Shown here piece by piece: positions 55,301 to 62,620 of a stretch of DNA of 64,000 bases. The stretch lies in NCBI RefSeq assembly GCF_000494755.1, contig NC_022657.1, positions 5,370,001 through 5,434,000 on the forward strand, in the 5' to 3' direction. This DNA is from Amorphoplanes friuliensis DSM 7358 (GTDB lineage Bacteria; Actinomycetota; Actinomycetes; Mycobacteriales; Micromonosporaceae). The translations under genes were made by a program, and so were the position numbers. The notes beneath the pieces were generated by a model. It saw nothing but the letters and a program-made list of their open reading frames with translations. It was not told the origin of the DNA and did no database searches. The first letter of the stretch is position 1, and each line of letters begins with the position of its first letter.

Positions 55301-55774
55301 GAGGTCTTCCTCCGCCCCAACCAGGTCGGCTACGTGGCCCAGCTCCCCCGGGTCCTGTCCGGCACCGTCGCCGACAACATCCAGCTCGGCCACGAGGTCG
55401 ACGCCGCCGACGCGGTCACCACAGCCCAGCTGGAACACGACCTCGCCGCCACCGGCGGCGGCCTCCAACTCCTCATCGGCCACAAAGGCACCCGCCTCTC
55501 CGGCGGCCAGCTCCAACGCCTCGCCCTGGCCCGCGCCCTCGCCCCCCGCACCGAACTCCTCATCGCCGACGACATCTCCTCAGCCCTCGACGTCACCACC
55601 GAACTCGAACTCTGGCGAGCCCTCCGCGACCACGGCGTGACGGTGGTCGGCTCAACCTCGAAGAGAGCGGCCCTCTCCCGCGCCGACCGCGTGGTCATCC
55701 TGATCGGCGGCCGGGCGGTCGCCCAGGGCACGTGGCTCGAACTCGAGGACCGCTACGGCCACCTGGCCGGCTGA
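52313..55774 (+). CDS. Two-in-one ABC exporter with a degenerate second nucleotide-binding domain
   Basis: A 1153-residue single chain with the order TMD1-NBD1-TMD2-NBD2. NBD1 is intact by eye: GRTGSGKSTLAK (about residue 358), signature LSAGQEQ, Walker B VVILDEATARLD and the switch histidine in VIVAHRLSSV. NBD2 has GPVGSGKSSLLR (about 964) and LSGGQLQ, but Walker B reads LLIADDISSALD with Asp in place of catalytic Glu, and VVGSTSKRAAL has no switch histidine. One competent and one impaired ATP site are therefore expected. GAGG precedes ATG 52313. Substrate unknown; the phosphotransferase is divergent. Confidence 0.9.
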   Translation: MRLLRDLWATSPRRTAFVAVLIVLGAAGQAGALGLAGAVLVNRSMPLFVLLAVALVVSVLSDVVVGLVVAGLTADWAASVRRSLCRVAFGQDLPTLENTPVGELLDRIDGDVYQVGSELRGSGVRLAQSLAVAMLSIVTAFFAWWPAGIGMLVVSILLVLVLNKPIQRISPLRIREEEAWSDLAAVMEESIHGQDDVRTSLAAPYVRRLYARRAREVLTRGRKVWITSSKITMGAGAITRVLIAALVVFGAWALIGGHVDGARLTAVWLLALGFGGTLEHVTRMVPELQNALGAWSRVQSLRDVPQEPTEGLPPVDGDLAVRGLTFRYGESDSGRAPALRDVNLSFARGRSYALIGRTGSGKSTLAKVLTRAVEVPRGTVFLGGTDIVDLDVEGLRRWTAIVPQRTEILAGTLAENIALFDPELLPQAATAVEELGLTSWVGSLPEGIHTKLGEGGYMLSAGQEQLVAFARILVRDPHVVILDEATARLDPVTEVWVQRATDRLLEGRIGVIVAHRLSSVRRCDEVVVLADGEVLESGPLQESQRFAELLASSSVPAPARPAGGVALLEREPEEPVVTELGNSLPMADPPPLPEAPPARTMREIARLATNDPRYGLSAIAFFIVLVLLGLDGAILPLLWSQVVDNIGDPMLPALGIAAALIVAIPALYYTGAWFPEWWVRQMLRISMRLVNGQTGPRRISKYTPAEVVAQGGDTERVVMLADNLIDTTISLFMIVTMTLASGSFVPAAFFLGTMLISGLAATLFGPRLERAARRTVAARASFATALVSSLSAARTVKLAGATRPVLDHLAGLDTTRSDQQRREISIQVWARSTPSIVSGLLPIAAWALYLAGNLSAAATLIAVATLGAARWFAWTTASLVSHFPSARVWTKRTVAMAGVGAYSSAVPGVDLAAGTAEAPPVAPRNPLRTLELSGFSAVHENGTVGAQDIDLTVERGELVLVVGPVGSGKSSLLRALAGIVHHTGTLTWNGRPVDQPEVFLRPNQVGYVAQLPRVLSGTVADNIQLGHEVDAADAVTTAQLEHDLAATGGGLQLLIGHKGTRLSGGQLQRLALARALAPRTELLIADDISSALDVTTELELWRALRDHGVTVVGSTSKRAALSRADRVVILIGGRAVAQGTWLELEDRYGHLAG

Positions 55775-55785
55775 GCAGTGAGGCC

Positions 55786-55823
55786 GGGCCGGGCGGACGG
55801 GTAGATTCCCGACCGCCCGGCCC
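55786..55823. terminator. Long GC hairpin after the ABC exporter
   Basis: GGGCCGGGCGG (55786-55796) pairs with CCGCCCGGCCC (55813-55823), and inside it CGGG pairs with CCCG. It starts 11 bp after the exporter stop. No U-run follows, which is common in actinobacteria. Confidence 0.75.
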
Positions 55824-55890
55824 CTACTCCACCGATCTGCACTCTCACGGTCCCGCTGCAGCCGACCGACCCGACCTCGGACGCACTGCC

Positions 55891-56046
55891 ACGCTCCCGG
55901 CGCAACCTCCCGCGCTCCCGGCGCAACCTCCCGCGCTCCCGCGCTCCCGGCGCAACCTCCCGCGCTCCCGCGCTCCCGGCGCAGCGTCCCCACGCTCCCG
56001 GCGCAAACCAGCCCAACCTGCCCAGCGCTCAACGCTCCCGGCGCAG
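55891..56046. repeat. Short GC-rich tandem repeat
   Basis: About seven variable copies of a unit like CGCTCCCGGCGCAACCTCC, some truncated to CGCTCCCG. It opens the 2-kb stretch without genes between the ABC exporter and the S1C protease. Open frames crossing it exist on both strands but are repetitive and unconvincing. Confidence 0.8.
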
Positions 56047-56313
56047 CCGACCGACTCGACCTCCCAAGCGCCTCGGTTTGGCTGGTGGTTTGCTGTCGAG
56101 CCCGATGCCGAACGCCCGATCGGCCACCGGGACCCCGTCGCTCGAAGGACTGCCCTTGCCCATCGAGCCCGGCGGTCGACAGTCGAATTCGTTCCGCATG
56201 AGAAGCGGCGCCCCACCGTGGTGCCGGCGGCCGAACGACCGCACCGATGCATCCTCGCCGAACCCACGGCCAGGCCGAACGCCCCGCCGCCACCAGCCGT
56301 GGCCGCCGGCGGC

Positions 56314-57360
56314 AAGGTCAACACAACATCAGCGATGTTGGTCCTAACCCGGCCTCGCGAAGGCCCAACTACAACGAAGTCGGGCCTACGTCAGGACGAG
56401 CACGGCCGCCTACCCAGGCGCGACGAGCCGCGCCTTCCCGCAGAGGCACCAGGCCGGACGCCCTGCCGCCACCAGCCGTGGCCGCCGGCGGCAAGGTCAA
56501 CACAACATCAGCGAAGTTGGTCGAAACCCGGCCACGCGAAGGCCCAACTACAACGAAGTCGGGCCTACGTCAGGACGAGCACGGCCGCCTATCCAAGCGC
56601 GGCGGGCCGAGCCTTCGCACGGAGGCATCAGGCCGAGATCAGCATGGGGAGCCTGCGAACCTGGACCGCGGAGCAGTGCGGCGCGTCCCTCGCGAGGACA
56701 GAAAGAACCTTCACCCCAACGACAAGCTCGTCCCTCGCGAACCAACGCCCAGGCCGGACGCCCTGCCGCCGCGAGCCGTGGCCGCCAGCGGCAAAGGTCA
56801 ACACAACATCAGCAATGTTGGTCCTAACCCGGCCTCGCGAAGGCCCAACTACAACGAAGTCGGGCCTAAGTCAGGACGAGCACGGCCGCCTACCCAAGCG
56901 CAGCGGGCCGAGCCTTCGCACGGAGGCATCAGGCCGAGATCAGCATGGGGAGCCTGCGAACCTGAGCCGCAGAGCAGTGCGGCGCGTCCCTCGCGTGGAC
57001 AGACAGAACCTTCACCCAAACAGCAAGCTCGTCCCCCGCCGAACCCAACGCCCAGGCCAGCCGCCGCCACCGCGAGCGGTGGCCGCCAGCGGACGTCCGC
57101 CGCGGTGAAGCCGATCGTGCGGGCGCCCCAAGGTCAACACAACATCAGCGATGTTGGGTGAAACCTGGACTCGTGAAGGCCCAACTACAACGAAGTCGGG
57201 CTTACGTCAGGACGAGCACGGGCCGCCTATCCAGCCGCGGCGAGCCGCGCCTTCCCGCACAGGCGCCAGACCGAGATCAGCATGCGGCGGCTGCGAACCT
57301 GAGCCGCACAGAGCGGTGCGGCTCGTCCCTCGCGGGGACAGACGAAACCTTCGCCCAAAG
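56314..57360. repeat. Four long imperfect direct repeats, each with two conserved hairpins
   Basis: Four units begin with AAGGTCAACACAACATCAGC; the first hairpin (CAACATC-AGC-GATGTTG form) starts at 56324, 56503, 56804 and 57140. About 20 bp later each has AGGCCCAACT...AGTCGGGCCT (first copy 56361-56387), then TCAGGACGAGCACG. Units 2, 3 and 4 share a further ~150 bp (CGAGATCAGCATG, CTGCGAACCT, GCTCGTCC). Spacings are 179, 301 and 336 bp. The arms are kept or vary by one base, while linkers drift. No gene is convincing. Confidence 0.85.
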
Positions 57361-57402
57361 GCAAGCTCGTCCCTCGCCGAAACCAACCGACCCGGCCAAC
57401 AC

Positions 57403-57683
57403 CTCAACCGCAAGCTCGCCCCTCGCAGGACCCTGCCCACCAGGATCGCCCGTCACAGAATCCAAGCAGCCCCGCCGCACCTCAACCGCAAGCTCGTCCC
57501 TCGCAGAACCTGCCCACCAGGATCGCCCGTCACAGAATCCAAGCAGCCCCGCCGCACCTCAACCGCAAGCTCGTCCCTCGCAGGACCCGAGCAGCCGCGC
57601 GGCCCCCAACCGCAAGCTCGTCCCTCGCGGGAACTTGCTCACCGGGGTCGCCCCTCGCAGGATCCAAGCAGCCGCGCCGCACC
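57403..57683. repeat. 77-bp tandem repeat array
   Basis: Unit 1 (57403-57480) and unit 2 (57481-57557) differ at only a few positions; unit 3 (57558 to about 57606) is shortened, and unit 4 (to 57683) is diverged. Each starts with CTCAACCGCAAGCTCG and contains GATCGCC and ATCCAAGCAGC. The GCAAGCTCGTCCCTCGC block also occurs inside the preceding long repeats (56723, 57361), linking the two families. Confidence 0.85.
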
Positions 57684-57813
57684 CCAAGCCCGTTCCTTGC
57701 ACGAGGGCTCAACGGAAACTGCGGCCTGGCGACAATCGCAGCGCAGGGCGTGTTCGGGTCAGCTCGGTCAGGGGCGGTCAGAGAAAGGTGGGCACCCGGG
57801 CCGGCGGGAGGGG

Positions 57814-58668
57814 TCAGCGGGACGCTTGGGCTTCGAGTTGGTTGATGACCGTGGTGACGGTGTCGGCCGGGATGGCGAAGCCGACCCCCACGTTCCCCGT
57901 GCTGTCGTCGCCGGCGGTGGCGATTGCGACGTTGATGCCGATGACGTTGCCGGAGGTGTCGACCAGGGCGCCGCCCGAGTTGCCTTCGTTGATGGCGGCG
58001 TCGGTCTGGAGGAGGCCTGTCAGCTTTTCGGGGCCGGTGCTGACTTCGCGGTCGAGGGCCGAGACGATGCCGGACGTGACCGTGCCCTCGAGGCCGAGGG
58101 GAGCGCCTAAGGCCAGGACGGTGTCGCCCACTGCGACGCTGTCGTTCGTACCGAAGGTGGCGGGGATGAGGCCGGACAGGCCGGTGGCCTGGACCAGGGC
58201 GAGGTCGTGGGTGGTGTCGGTGGCGACGACGCGGGCCGGGACCGTGCGGCCGTCGGAGAGGCGGACGCTGGCGGTGCCGCCGGAGGCGACGACGTGGTTG
58301 TTGGTGAGGATCAGGCCGTCGGCGGAGAGGATGACACCTGAGCCGAGGGACGACTCGGCGGCGCTGTCGAGGACGACGGTGACGATGCTGGGTGAGACCT
58401 TGGCGGCCACGGCGGCGAGGCTGTTGTTCTGGGCCACCACCGGGGTGCCGGTTGCCTGCACAACGGTGGACGCGGCCGGGGTGGTGCCGGCGTAGTGGTC
58501 CGCGATCAGACCGCCCGCGGTGCCGCCGCCGGCGATCAGGGCCAGGATGACGGCGCCGCCGGCGAAGCGGCGGGGCCAGCGGCGGCGGCTGACGGCGTTC
58601 GGGGGCAGCGGCGGGAACGGCGGCGGGGCGTCCTGGCTGTACGGGGGCCGGGCGAGCAGATCGGTCAT
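57814..58668 (-). CDS. Membrane-anchored S1C (DegP/HtrA-like) serine protease without PDZ
   Basis: A 284-residue protease: a proline-rich cytoplasmic start, one transmembrane helix (about 33-52), a short linker and a trypsin-like domain. The triad is His in LTNNHVVASG, Asp in THDLALVQ and Ser in NEGNSGGALV. The chain ends just after the protease domain, so the PDZ domain of most HtrA proteins is absent. ATG 58668 is chosen; no clear ribosome site precedes it. It follows the MBL gene by 25 bp, likely in one transcript. Confidence 0.92.
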   Translation of the reverse strand: MTDLLARPPYSQDAPPPFPPLPPNAVSRRRWPRRFAGGAVILALIAGGGTAGGLIADHYAGTTPAASTVVQATGTPVVAQNNSLAAVAAKVSPSIVTVVLDSAAESSLGSGVILSADGLILTNNHVVASGGTASVRLSDGRTVPARVVATDTTHDLALVQATGLSGLIPATFGTNDSVAVGDTVLALGAPLGLEGTVTSGIVSALDREVSTGPEKLTGLLQTDAAINEGNSGGALVDTSGNVIGINVAIATAGDDSTGNVGVGFAIPADTVTTVINQLEAQASR

Positions 58669-58693
58669 GGAACCACTGTTGCCCGGCACGTTG

Positions 58694-59395
58694 TCAGCTA
58701 CCGGTGAGCCCTCTGTGTGTTCGCTGTACGACGTACTCGCGGAAGCGGTCGACCGCACGCCCCGAGACGGCGTTGCCGTGGCCGAAGACGGCGTGTTCGA
58801 AGTCGAGGTCGGCGAGGCGGGCGACGCTGCGGGCCTGCTGGGCGAGGTCGTCCGAGACCATCTTCGGGGTGCTGCCGACCTGCCCGCCGCGTTTGCCGGC
58901 CGCGGCGTCGCCGGTGAAGAGCACACCCCCGTCACGATCGAGCAGGTACGACACGTGCCCCGCGGTGTGGCCGGGTGTGTGCAGTGCGGTGAAGCCGGGC
59001 AGCGGCGACGACCCGTCGGTGGTGATGACGTCGTCGACCGGGGACAGTTCGGGTTTGCCCATGAGAAGGCTGACGACCTTGAGCACGGGGTGTTTGATGA
59101 CCGCCCGCTTGTCACCGGTGACGTACGGCACGTCGGCCTGGTGGGCGATGACCCGGGCGCCGGAGCGGCGGCGCAGGTCGGCGACGTTGCCGGTGTGGTC
59201 GGGGTGGTGGTGGGTGAGCAGGACGGTACGCACGTCGCCGATCTTGCGGCTGAGGTCGTGCAGAGCCTGGTCGATCTTCGCCGATTTGCCGGGGAGTCCG
59301 GTGTCGACCAGCACCACCCCGTCGTCGGTCACCACCAGGTGCATGTTGACGTATCCGATGCCCAGTTCGAAGACTCCGTCGACCACTTCGCGCAT
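58694..59395 (-). CDS. MBL-fold metallo-hydrolase
   Basis: A 233-residue metallo-beta-lactamase fold protein. The HxHxDH motif reads THHHPDHTGNV; HTPGHTAGHVSYL gives the third metal histidine, TGDAA the bridging aspartate, and VFGHGNAVSG the last. The overall pattern resembles glyoxalase II-like and lactonase-like hydrolases; no substrate is indicated. The start at 59395 yields MREVVDGVFELGIGYVN, the standard beginning. Upstream gene of the S1C protease. Confidence 0.92.
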   Translation of the reverse strand: MREVVDGVFELGIGYVNMHLVVTDDGVVLVDTGLPGKSAKIDQALHDLSRKIGDVRTVLLTHHHPDHTGNVADLRRRSGARVIAHQADVPYVTGDKRAVIKHPVLKVVSLLMGKPELSPVDDVITTDGSSPLPGFTALHTPGHTAGHVSYLLDRDGGVLFTGDAAAGKRGGQVGSTPKMVSDDLAQQARSVARLADLDFEHAVFGHGNAVSGRAVDRFREYVVQRTHRGLTGS

Positions 59396-59499
59396 GCCGC
59401 GATCCTCCCATCCCGGGACGCTTCTATATCGGAGGTTGGGGGCCGGAATCCGGCTGTGGCCCGATCCGCGGGAGGGGTGTCCGGCACGAGACTTCTCGC

Positions 59500-60471
59500 A
59501 TGCTGATCCCCGCTCCTCCGCTCACTCCGTACCATCGGCTGGCCCGGACGGCCGCGCACCGCTGGTGGCGTCCGCTGGTCGGCACCGTGCTGGTTGTTGT
59601 CGGCGGCGGCGCGCTCATGCTGCTCCTCATCGGAGTGCTCGAGATCGCCGGTCTCGTCGCGGGGCGGCCCCGGAACGCGGACGGACTGTCCTCCTTCGGG
59701 CCGCTGACCGATCTGGCTGGCGCGTTCCTGATGATCGCGGTGTTCCTGCCGGTCACGCTGCTCGCCGCGCGGTGGGTGCAGCGGCGTCCGGCCGGTTCGC
59801 TGTCGTCAGTGACCGGCCGGTTGCGACTGCGGTGGCTGCTCACCTGTCTGCCGGTGGCGGCCGTTGCTGTGGTGGCGTTGCTCGGCGGTGGGATCACGCT
59901 CGCCGCGGCGACCGGTGAGGACGTCGGGCTCGACACGGCGCTCGCCGGCTGGGGGCCGTTCGTGGTGGCGACCGCCGTGCTGCTCCTGGTCGTGCCGGTG
60001 CAGGCCGCGGCCGAGGAGTACCTGACCCGCGGCTGGCTGCTCCAGGCCGTCGGAACGGTGTGCCGCAGTCCGTGGATCCCGATCGCCGTCCAGGCCCTCG
60101 TCTTCGCGGCGCTGCACGGCTGGGGTACGCCGTGGGGCTTCGCCGACCTGGTCGTCTTCGGTGTGGTCATCGGCTGGCTGACCGTCCGCACCGGCGGCCT
60201 GGAGGCGGCCATCGCCCTGCACGTGCTCAACAACCTGCTCAGTGGCCTGCTCGGTGCGGCTTTCGGCGACCTCACCGTCGACGAGACCGCTGCGGACATG
60301 CCGTGGCAGTTCGTGGCGGTCGACGTGCCGGTGCTGCTGGCGTACGCGGCATTGGTGCTCCGGCTGGCCCGCCGGCGAGGCCTGGACACCCGGACGCCCG
60401 CGGAAAGGACCACCAATCTGATCGAAAGCGGCCAGCACGCCGAACCGCGAATGCTGGCCGGGTACCGGTAA
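59500..60471 (+). CDS. CPBP family intramembrane metalloprotease
   Basis: A 323-residue polytopic membrane protein with the Abi/CPBP motifs: AAAEEYLTRGWLLQ (EExxxR), VFAALHGWG (second metal histidine) and ALHVLNNLLSGL at the end. The family includes Rce1-type proteases and bacteriocin-immunity proteins. ATG 59500 is chosen; it is divergent from the MBL gene. No bacteriocin gene is nearby, so role unknown. Confidence 0.92.
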   Translation: MLIPAPPLTPYHRLARTAAHRWWRPLVGTVLVVVGGGALMLLLIGVLEIAGLVAGRPRNADGLSSFGPLTDLAGAFLMIAVFLPVTLLAARWVQRRPAGSLSSVTGRLRLRWLLTCLPVAAVAVVALLGGGITLAAATGEDVGLDTALAGWGPFVVATAVLLLVVPVQAAAEEYLTRGWLLQAVGTVCRSPWIPIAVQALVFAALHGWGTPWGFADLVVFGVVIGWLTVRTGGLEAAIALHVLNNLLSGLLGAAFGDLTVDETAADMPWQFVAVDVPVLLAYAALVLRLARRRGLDTRTPAERTTNLIESGQHAEPRMLAGYR

Positions 60472-60599
60472 AGATCCGGAACTCTCGGTGTTTCACCCGC
60501 CCGGGGAATTGCCGTCCGCCGTCCGTGGGCGCGCCGCCACTCCACCCGCGCACTCCCGCTAGGGTCTGCCCGGCGCAAATCGGACGAGTGGGGTGGAAA

Positions 60600-61067
60600 A
60601 TGGCGAAACGCTGGTTGATCGCGACGGCACTGCTGCTGGTTCTGAGCGGCTGCGGTGAGGACGAGAAGGCCGAACCGGCAACCGTGCCGGTGCCTGCCAC
60701 CACCACGACCGAGCCGGTGGCCGCCGGCCGCACAGCGACCGCACAGGCAGCACCGGCGACCTCAACGGCACCGGCGGCCCCCCGGACCACCGCGGCCCGG
60801 AAAGCCTCGGAGAAGAGCGGCGGGGTCTCCGGCTTCGTGGCCGTCGTGCAGGACGAGCTGCCCGAGGTCGCCGTCGACCACCGGGACGAGGAGCTCGCCG
60901 GCCTCGCCCAGCAGGCCTGCAGCGCCCTCGTCGCGGGCAAGGACGCCGGTGCGGTCGTGGCCGGGACCGAGCGGTTCGGCACCGGCGAGGCCGACGCCCA
61001 CCGGCTGATCAAGCTGGCGATCACCACCGTCTGCCCCGATCAGGACAGGCGTCTCGGCGAGTTCTGA
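60600..61067 (+). CDS. Lipoprotein with DUF732-like C-terminus
   Basis: A 155-residue lipoprotein: signal peptide MAKRWLIATALLLVLSGC with the lipidated Cys at residue 18, a Thr/Ala/Pro-rich linker to about residue 75, and a helical domain of about 80 residues with two cysteines (QQACSALV and TTVCPDQ) that could pair, as in DUF732. GGTGG precedes ATG 60600. Function unknown; it acts at the outer face of the membrane. Confidence 0.82.
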   Translation: MAKRWLIATALLLVLSGCGEDEKAEPATVPVPATTTTEPVAAGRTATAQAAPATSTAPAAPRTTAARKASEKSGGVSGFVAVVQDELPEVAVDHRDEELAGLAQQACSALVAGKDAGAVVAGTERFGTGEADAHRLIKLAITTVCPDQDRRLGEF

Positions 61068-61209
61068 CCGGCCCGGCTCCCAGGTTGCAGACAGGCATCG
61101 GCCGAAAGTCGCAGCCGGTCCACAGCAGGTCGAGCCCCTGGTCAGATGCCGTTCACAGGCGATCTCCGGATGCTGGTGAGTACCCCCGCCACCATCCCTG
61201 GAGGTCAAG

Positions 61210-61503
61210 ATGTCAGCTCGTGGAGTGCTCGGTGTCGTCGGTACCGCCGTCGGTGGCCTGATCGGCTGGACCGACGGTCAGGCACCGGCGGCGGACCCCG
61301 CCTCGGTGCGTCAGCTCTTCGCCGACCTGGGTCTGGTCGTCGGCGGGACCGAGGACGAGCTGGACTCGGCGGTCCGTCGCTTCCAGACCCGCGTCGGGCT
61401 CCGGCAGGACGGTGTGGCCGGCCCGCGGACCGTCCATCTGCTCGCCCGGTACGCCAAGGAGGCGCGCGAATTGCGCCGCTTCGAGTATCTGTCGGCCGCC
61501 TGA
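61210..61503 (+). CDS. Small peptidoglycan-binding domain protein
   Basis: A 97-residue protein with one PG-binding-1 domain (about 30-80): SVRQLFADLGL, LDSAVRRFQTRVGLRQDGVAGPRTVHLL. The N-terminal GVLGVVGTAVGGLIGW is weakly hydrophobic and not a clear signal peptide. GGAGG lies before ATG 61210. A cell-wall or phage-like structural role is possible, but no phage genes are nearby. Confidence 0.85.
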   Translation: MSARGVLGVVGTAVGGLIGWTDGQAPAADPASVRQLFADLGLVVGGTEDELDSAVRRFQTRVGLRQDGVAGPRTVHLLARYAKEARELRRFEYLSAA

Positions 61504-61530
61504 CCGCCGTCGTCACCGAAATAACCGCAG

Positions 61531-61548
61531 AGAAGTTTCGAAACTTCT
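61531..61548. promoter_or_regulatory. Perfect 18-bp palindrome, probable LacI-family operator
   Basis: AGAAGTTTCGAAACTTCT is a perfect inverted repeat 61 bp before the LacI start. The GTTTCGAAAC core with central CG is typical for LacI regulators and recalls the GAAA/TTTC sites of actinobacterial xylanase-type regulators. It suggests autoregulation. Confidence 0.8.
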
Positions 61549-61608
61549 TGGAAACGGCGGCGCGGGTGATCAGACTGTGGCTTCCGGCGAGCCGAGGAGG
61601 TGGCCACG

Positions 61609-62619
61609 GTGGCACGCTGCACGCTGGCGACAATTGCCCGAGAGGCCAACGTCTCGGTGCCCACTGTGTCCAAGGTCCTCAACGGACACAGTGATGTTGC
61701 TGCTCACACGCGTGCGGCCATCGAACGGCTGCTGACCGAGCACGGTTATCAGCGGCCGCGGTCGCCCCGGCGGAGCAACCGGCGCGGTGAGTTCATCGAC
61801 CTGGTCATCAACGATCTGGACAGCAACTGGGGTCTGGCCATCCTGACCGGCGTCGAGCAGGTGGCCGAGGAGGCCGGGCTCACTCTCGCGGTGTCGGCGG
61901 TCCACAACCGGGCCAGCCTGACGCGGCGCTGGATGCAGTCCTTGCTGTCCAGGGCCTCGCAGGGCGCGATCCTGGTCCTGTCCGATCTGGACGAGGACCA
62001 GCGTGCCGAGCTCGCCCGGCGCACCCTTCCCTTCGTTGTTGTCGATGGTGTGTCCGCCCCGCCGCCCGAGGTGCCGTCGGTCGGCACGACCAATTTTGCC
62101 GGCGGGTACGCCGCCACCGAACATCTGATCAGTCTCGGCCACACCCGCATCGCGGCGATCGGCGGCCCGGAGTCGCTGCTGTGCACCCGCGCGCGTGTCG
62201 CCGGGTACAGGTCGGCGCTGGAGGCCGCGGGTCTGGGCGCCCACCGCGACCTGGTCCGGTACGCACCGTTCCACCACGACGGTGGTCTCGAGGCGGCCCG
62301 GCGGATGTTCGCCCTGCCGGATCCGCCGACGGCGATCTTCGCGGGCAGCGACCAGCAGGCGACCGGCGTCTACTCGGCCGCCCGCGAGCGCGGCCTGCGC
62401 ATCCCCGAGCAGTGCAGCGTCGTCGGCTTCGACGACCTCAGTTTCACGCCCTGGATGGCGCCGGCCCTGACGACGGTGCGCCAGCCGCTGCGCGAGATGG
62501 GCGTGTCCGCCGCCCGCATGCTGCTGCGGGTCATCAACGGTGAGCGGCTCGACAGCCACCGCATCGAGCTCGCCACCACCCTGGTCGTCCGCGAGAGCAG
62601 CGGGCCCCGCGCCGCCTGA
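61609..62619 (+). CDS. LacI family transcriptional regulator
   Basis: A 336-residue sugar-responsive regulator. The helix-turn-helix LATIAREANVSVPTVSKVLNG is at the very N-terminus, followed by the hinge and a periplasmic-binding-protein-like effector domain (DLVINDLDSNWGLAILTGVEQ, TNFAGGYAATEHLISLGHTRIAAIGG, VVGFDDLSFTPWMAPALTTV). GTG 61609 has GAGGAGG 8 bp upstream; GTG 61600 lies within that site and would leave no room for ribosome binding. No sugar transporter or glycosidase is next to it in the window, so targets besides itself are unknown. Confidence 0.92.
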   Translation: MARCTLATIAREANVSVPTVSKVLNGHSDVAAHTRAAIERLLTEHGYQRPRSPRRSNRRGEFIDLVINDLDSNWGLAILTGVEQVAEEAGLTLAVSAVHNRASLTRRWMQSLLSRASQGAILVLSDLDEDQRAELARRTLPFVVVDGVSAPPPEVPSVGTTNFAGGYAATEHLISLGHTRIAAIGGPESLLCTRARVAGYRSALEAAGLGAHRDLVRYAPFHHDGGLEAARRMFALPDPPTAIFAGSDQQATGVYSAARERGLRIPEQCSVVGFDDLSFTPWMAPALTTVRQPLREMGVSAARMLLRVINGERLDSHRIELATTLVVRESSGPRAA

Positions 62620-62620
62620 G

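Noticed and set aside
52744..57108. A 1454-codon open frame on the + strand through the exporter and the repeats
   Set aside because: It is the shadow frame of the ABC exporter and continues by chance into GC-rich repeats that contain few stops. Composition is Arg/Pro-rich and it has no domain.
55891..57683. CRISPR array
   Set aside because: Units are unequal in length (about 20, 300 and 77 bp), adjacent rather than separated by unique spacers, and no cas gene is present.
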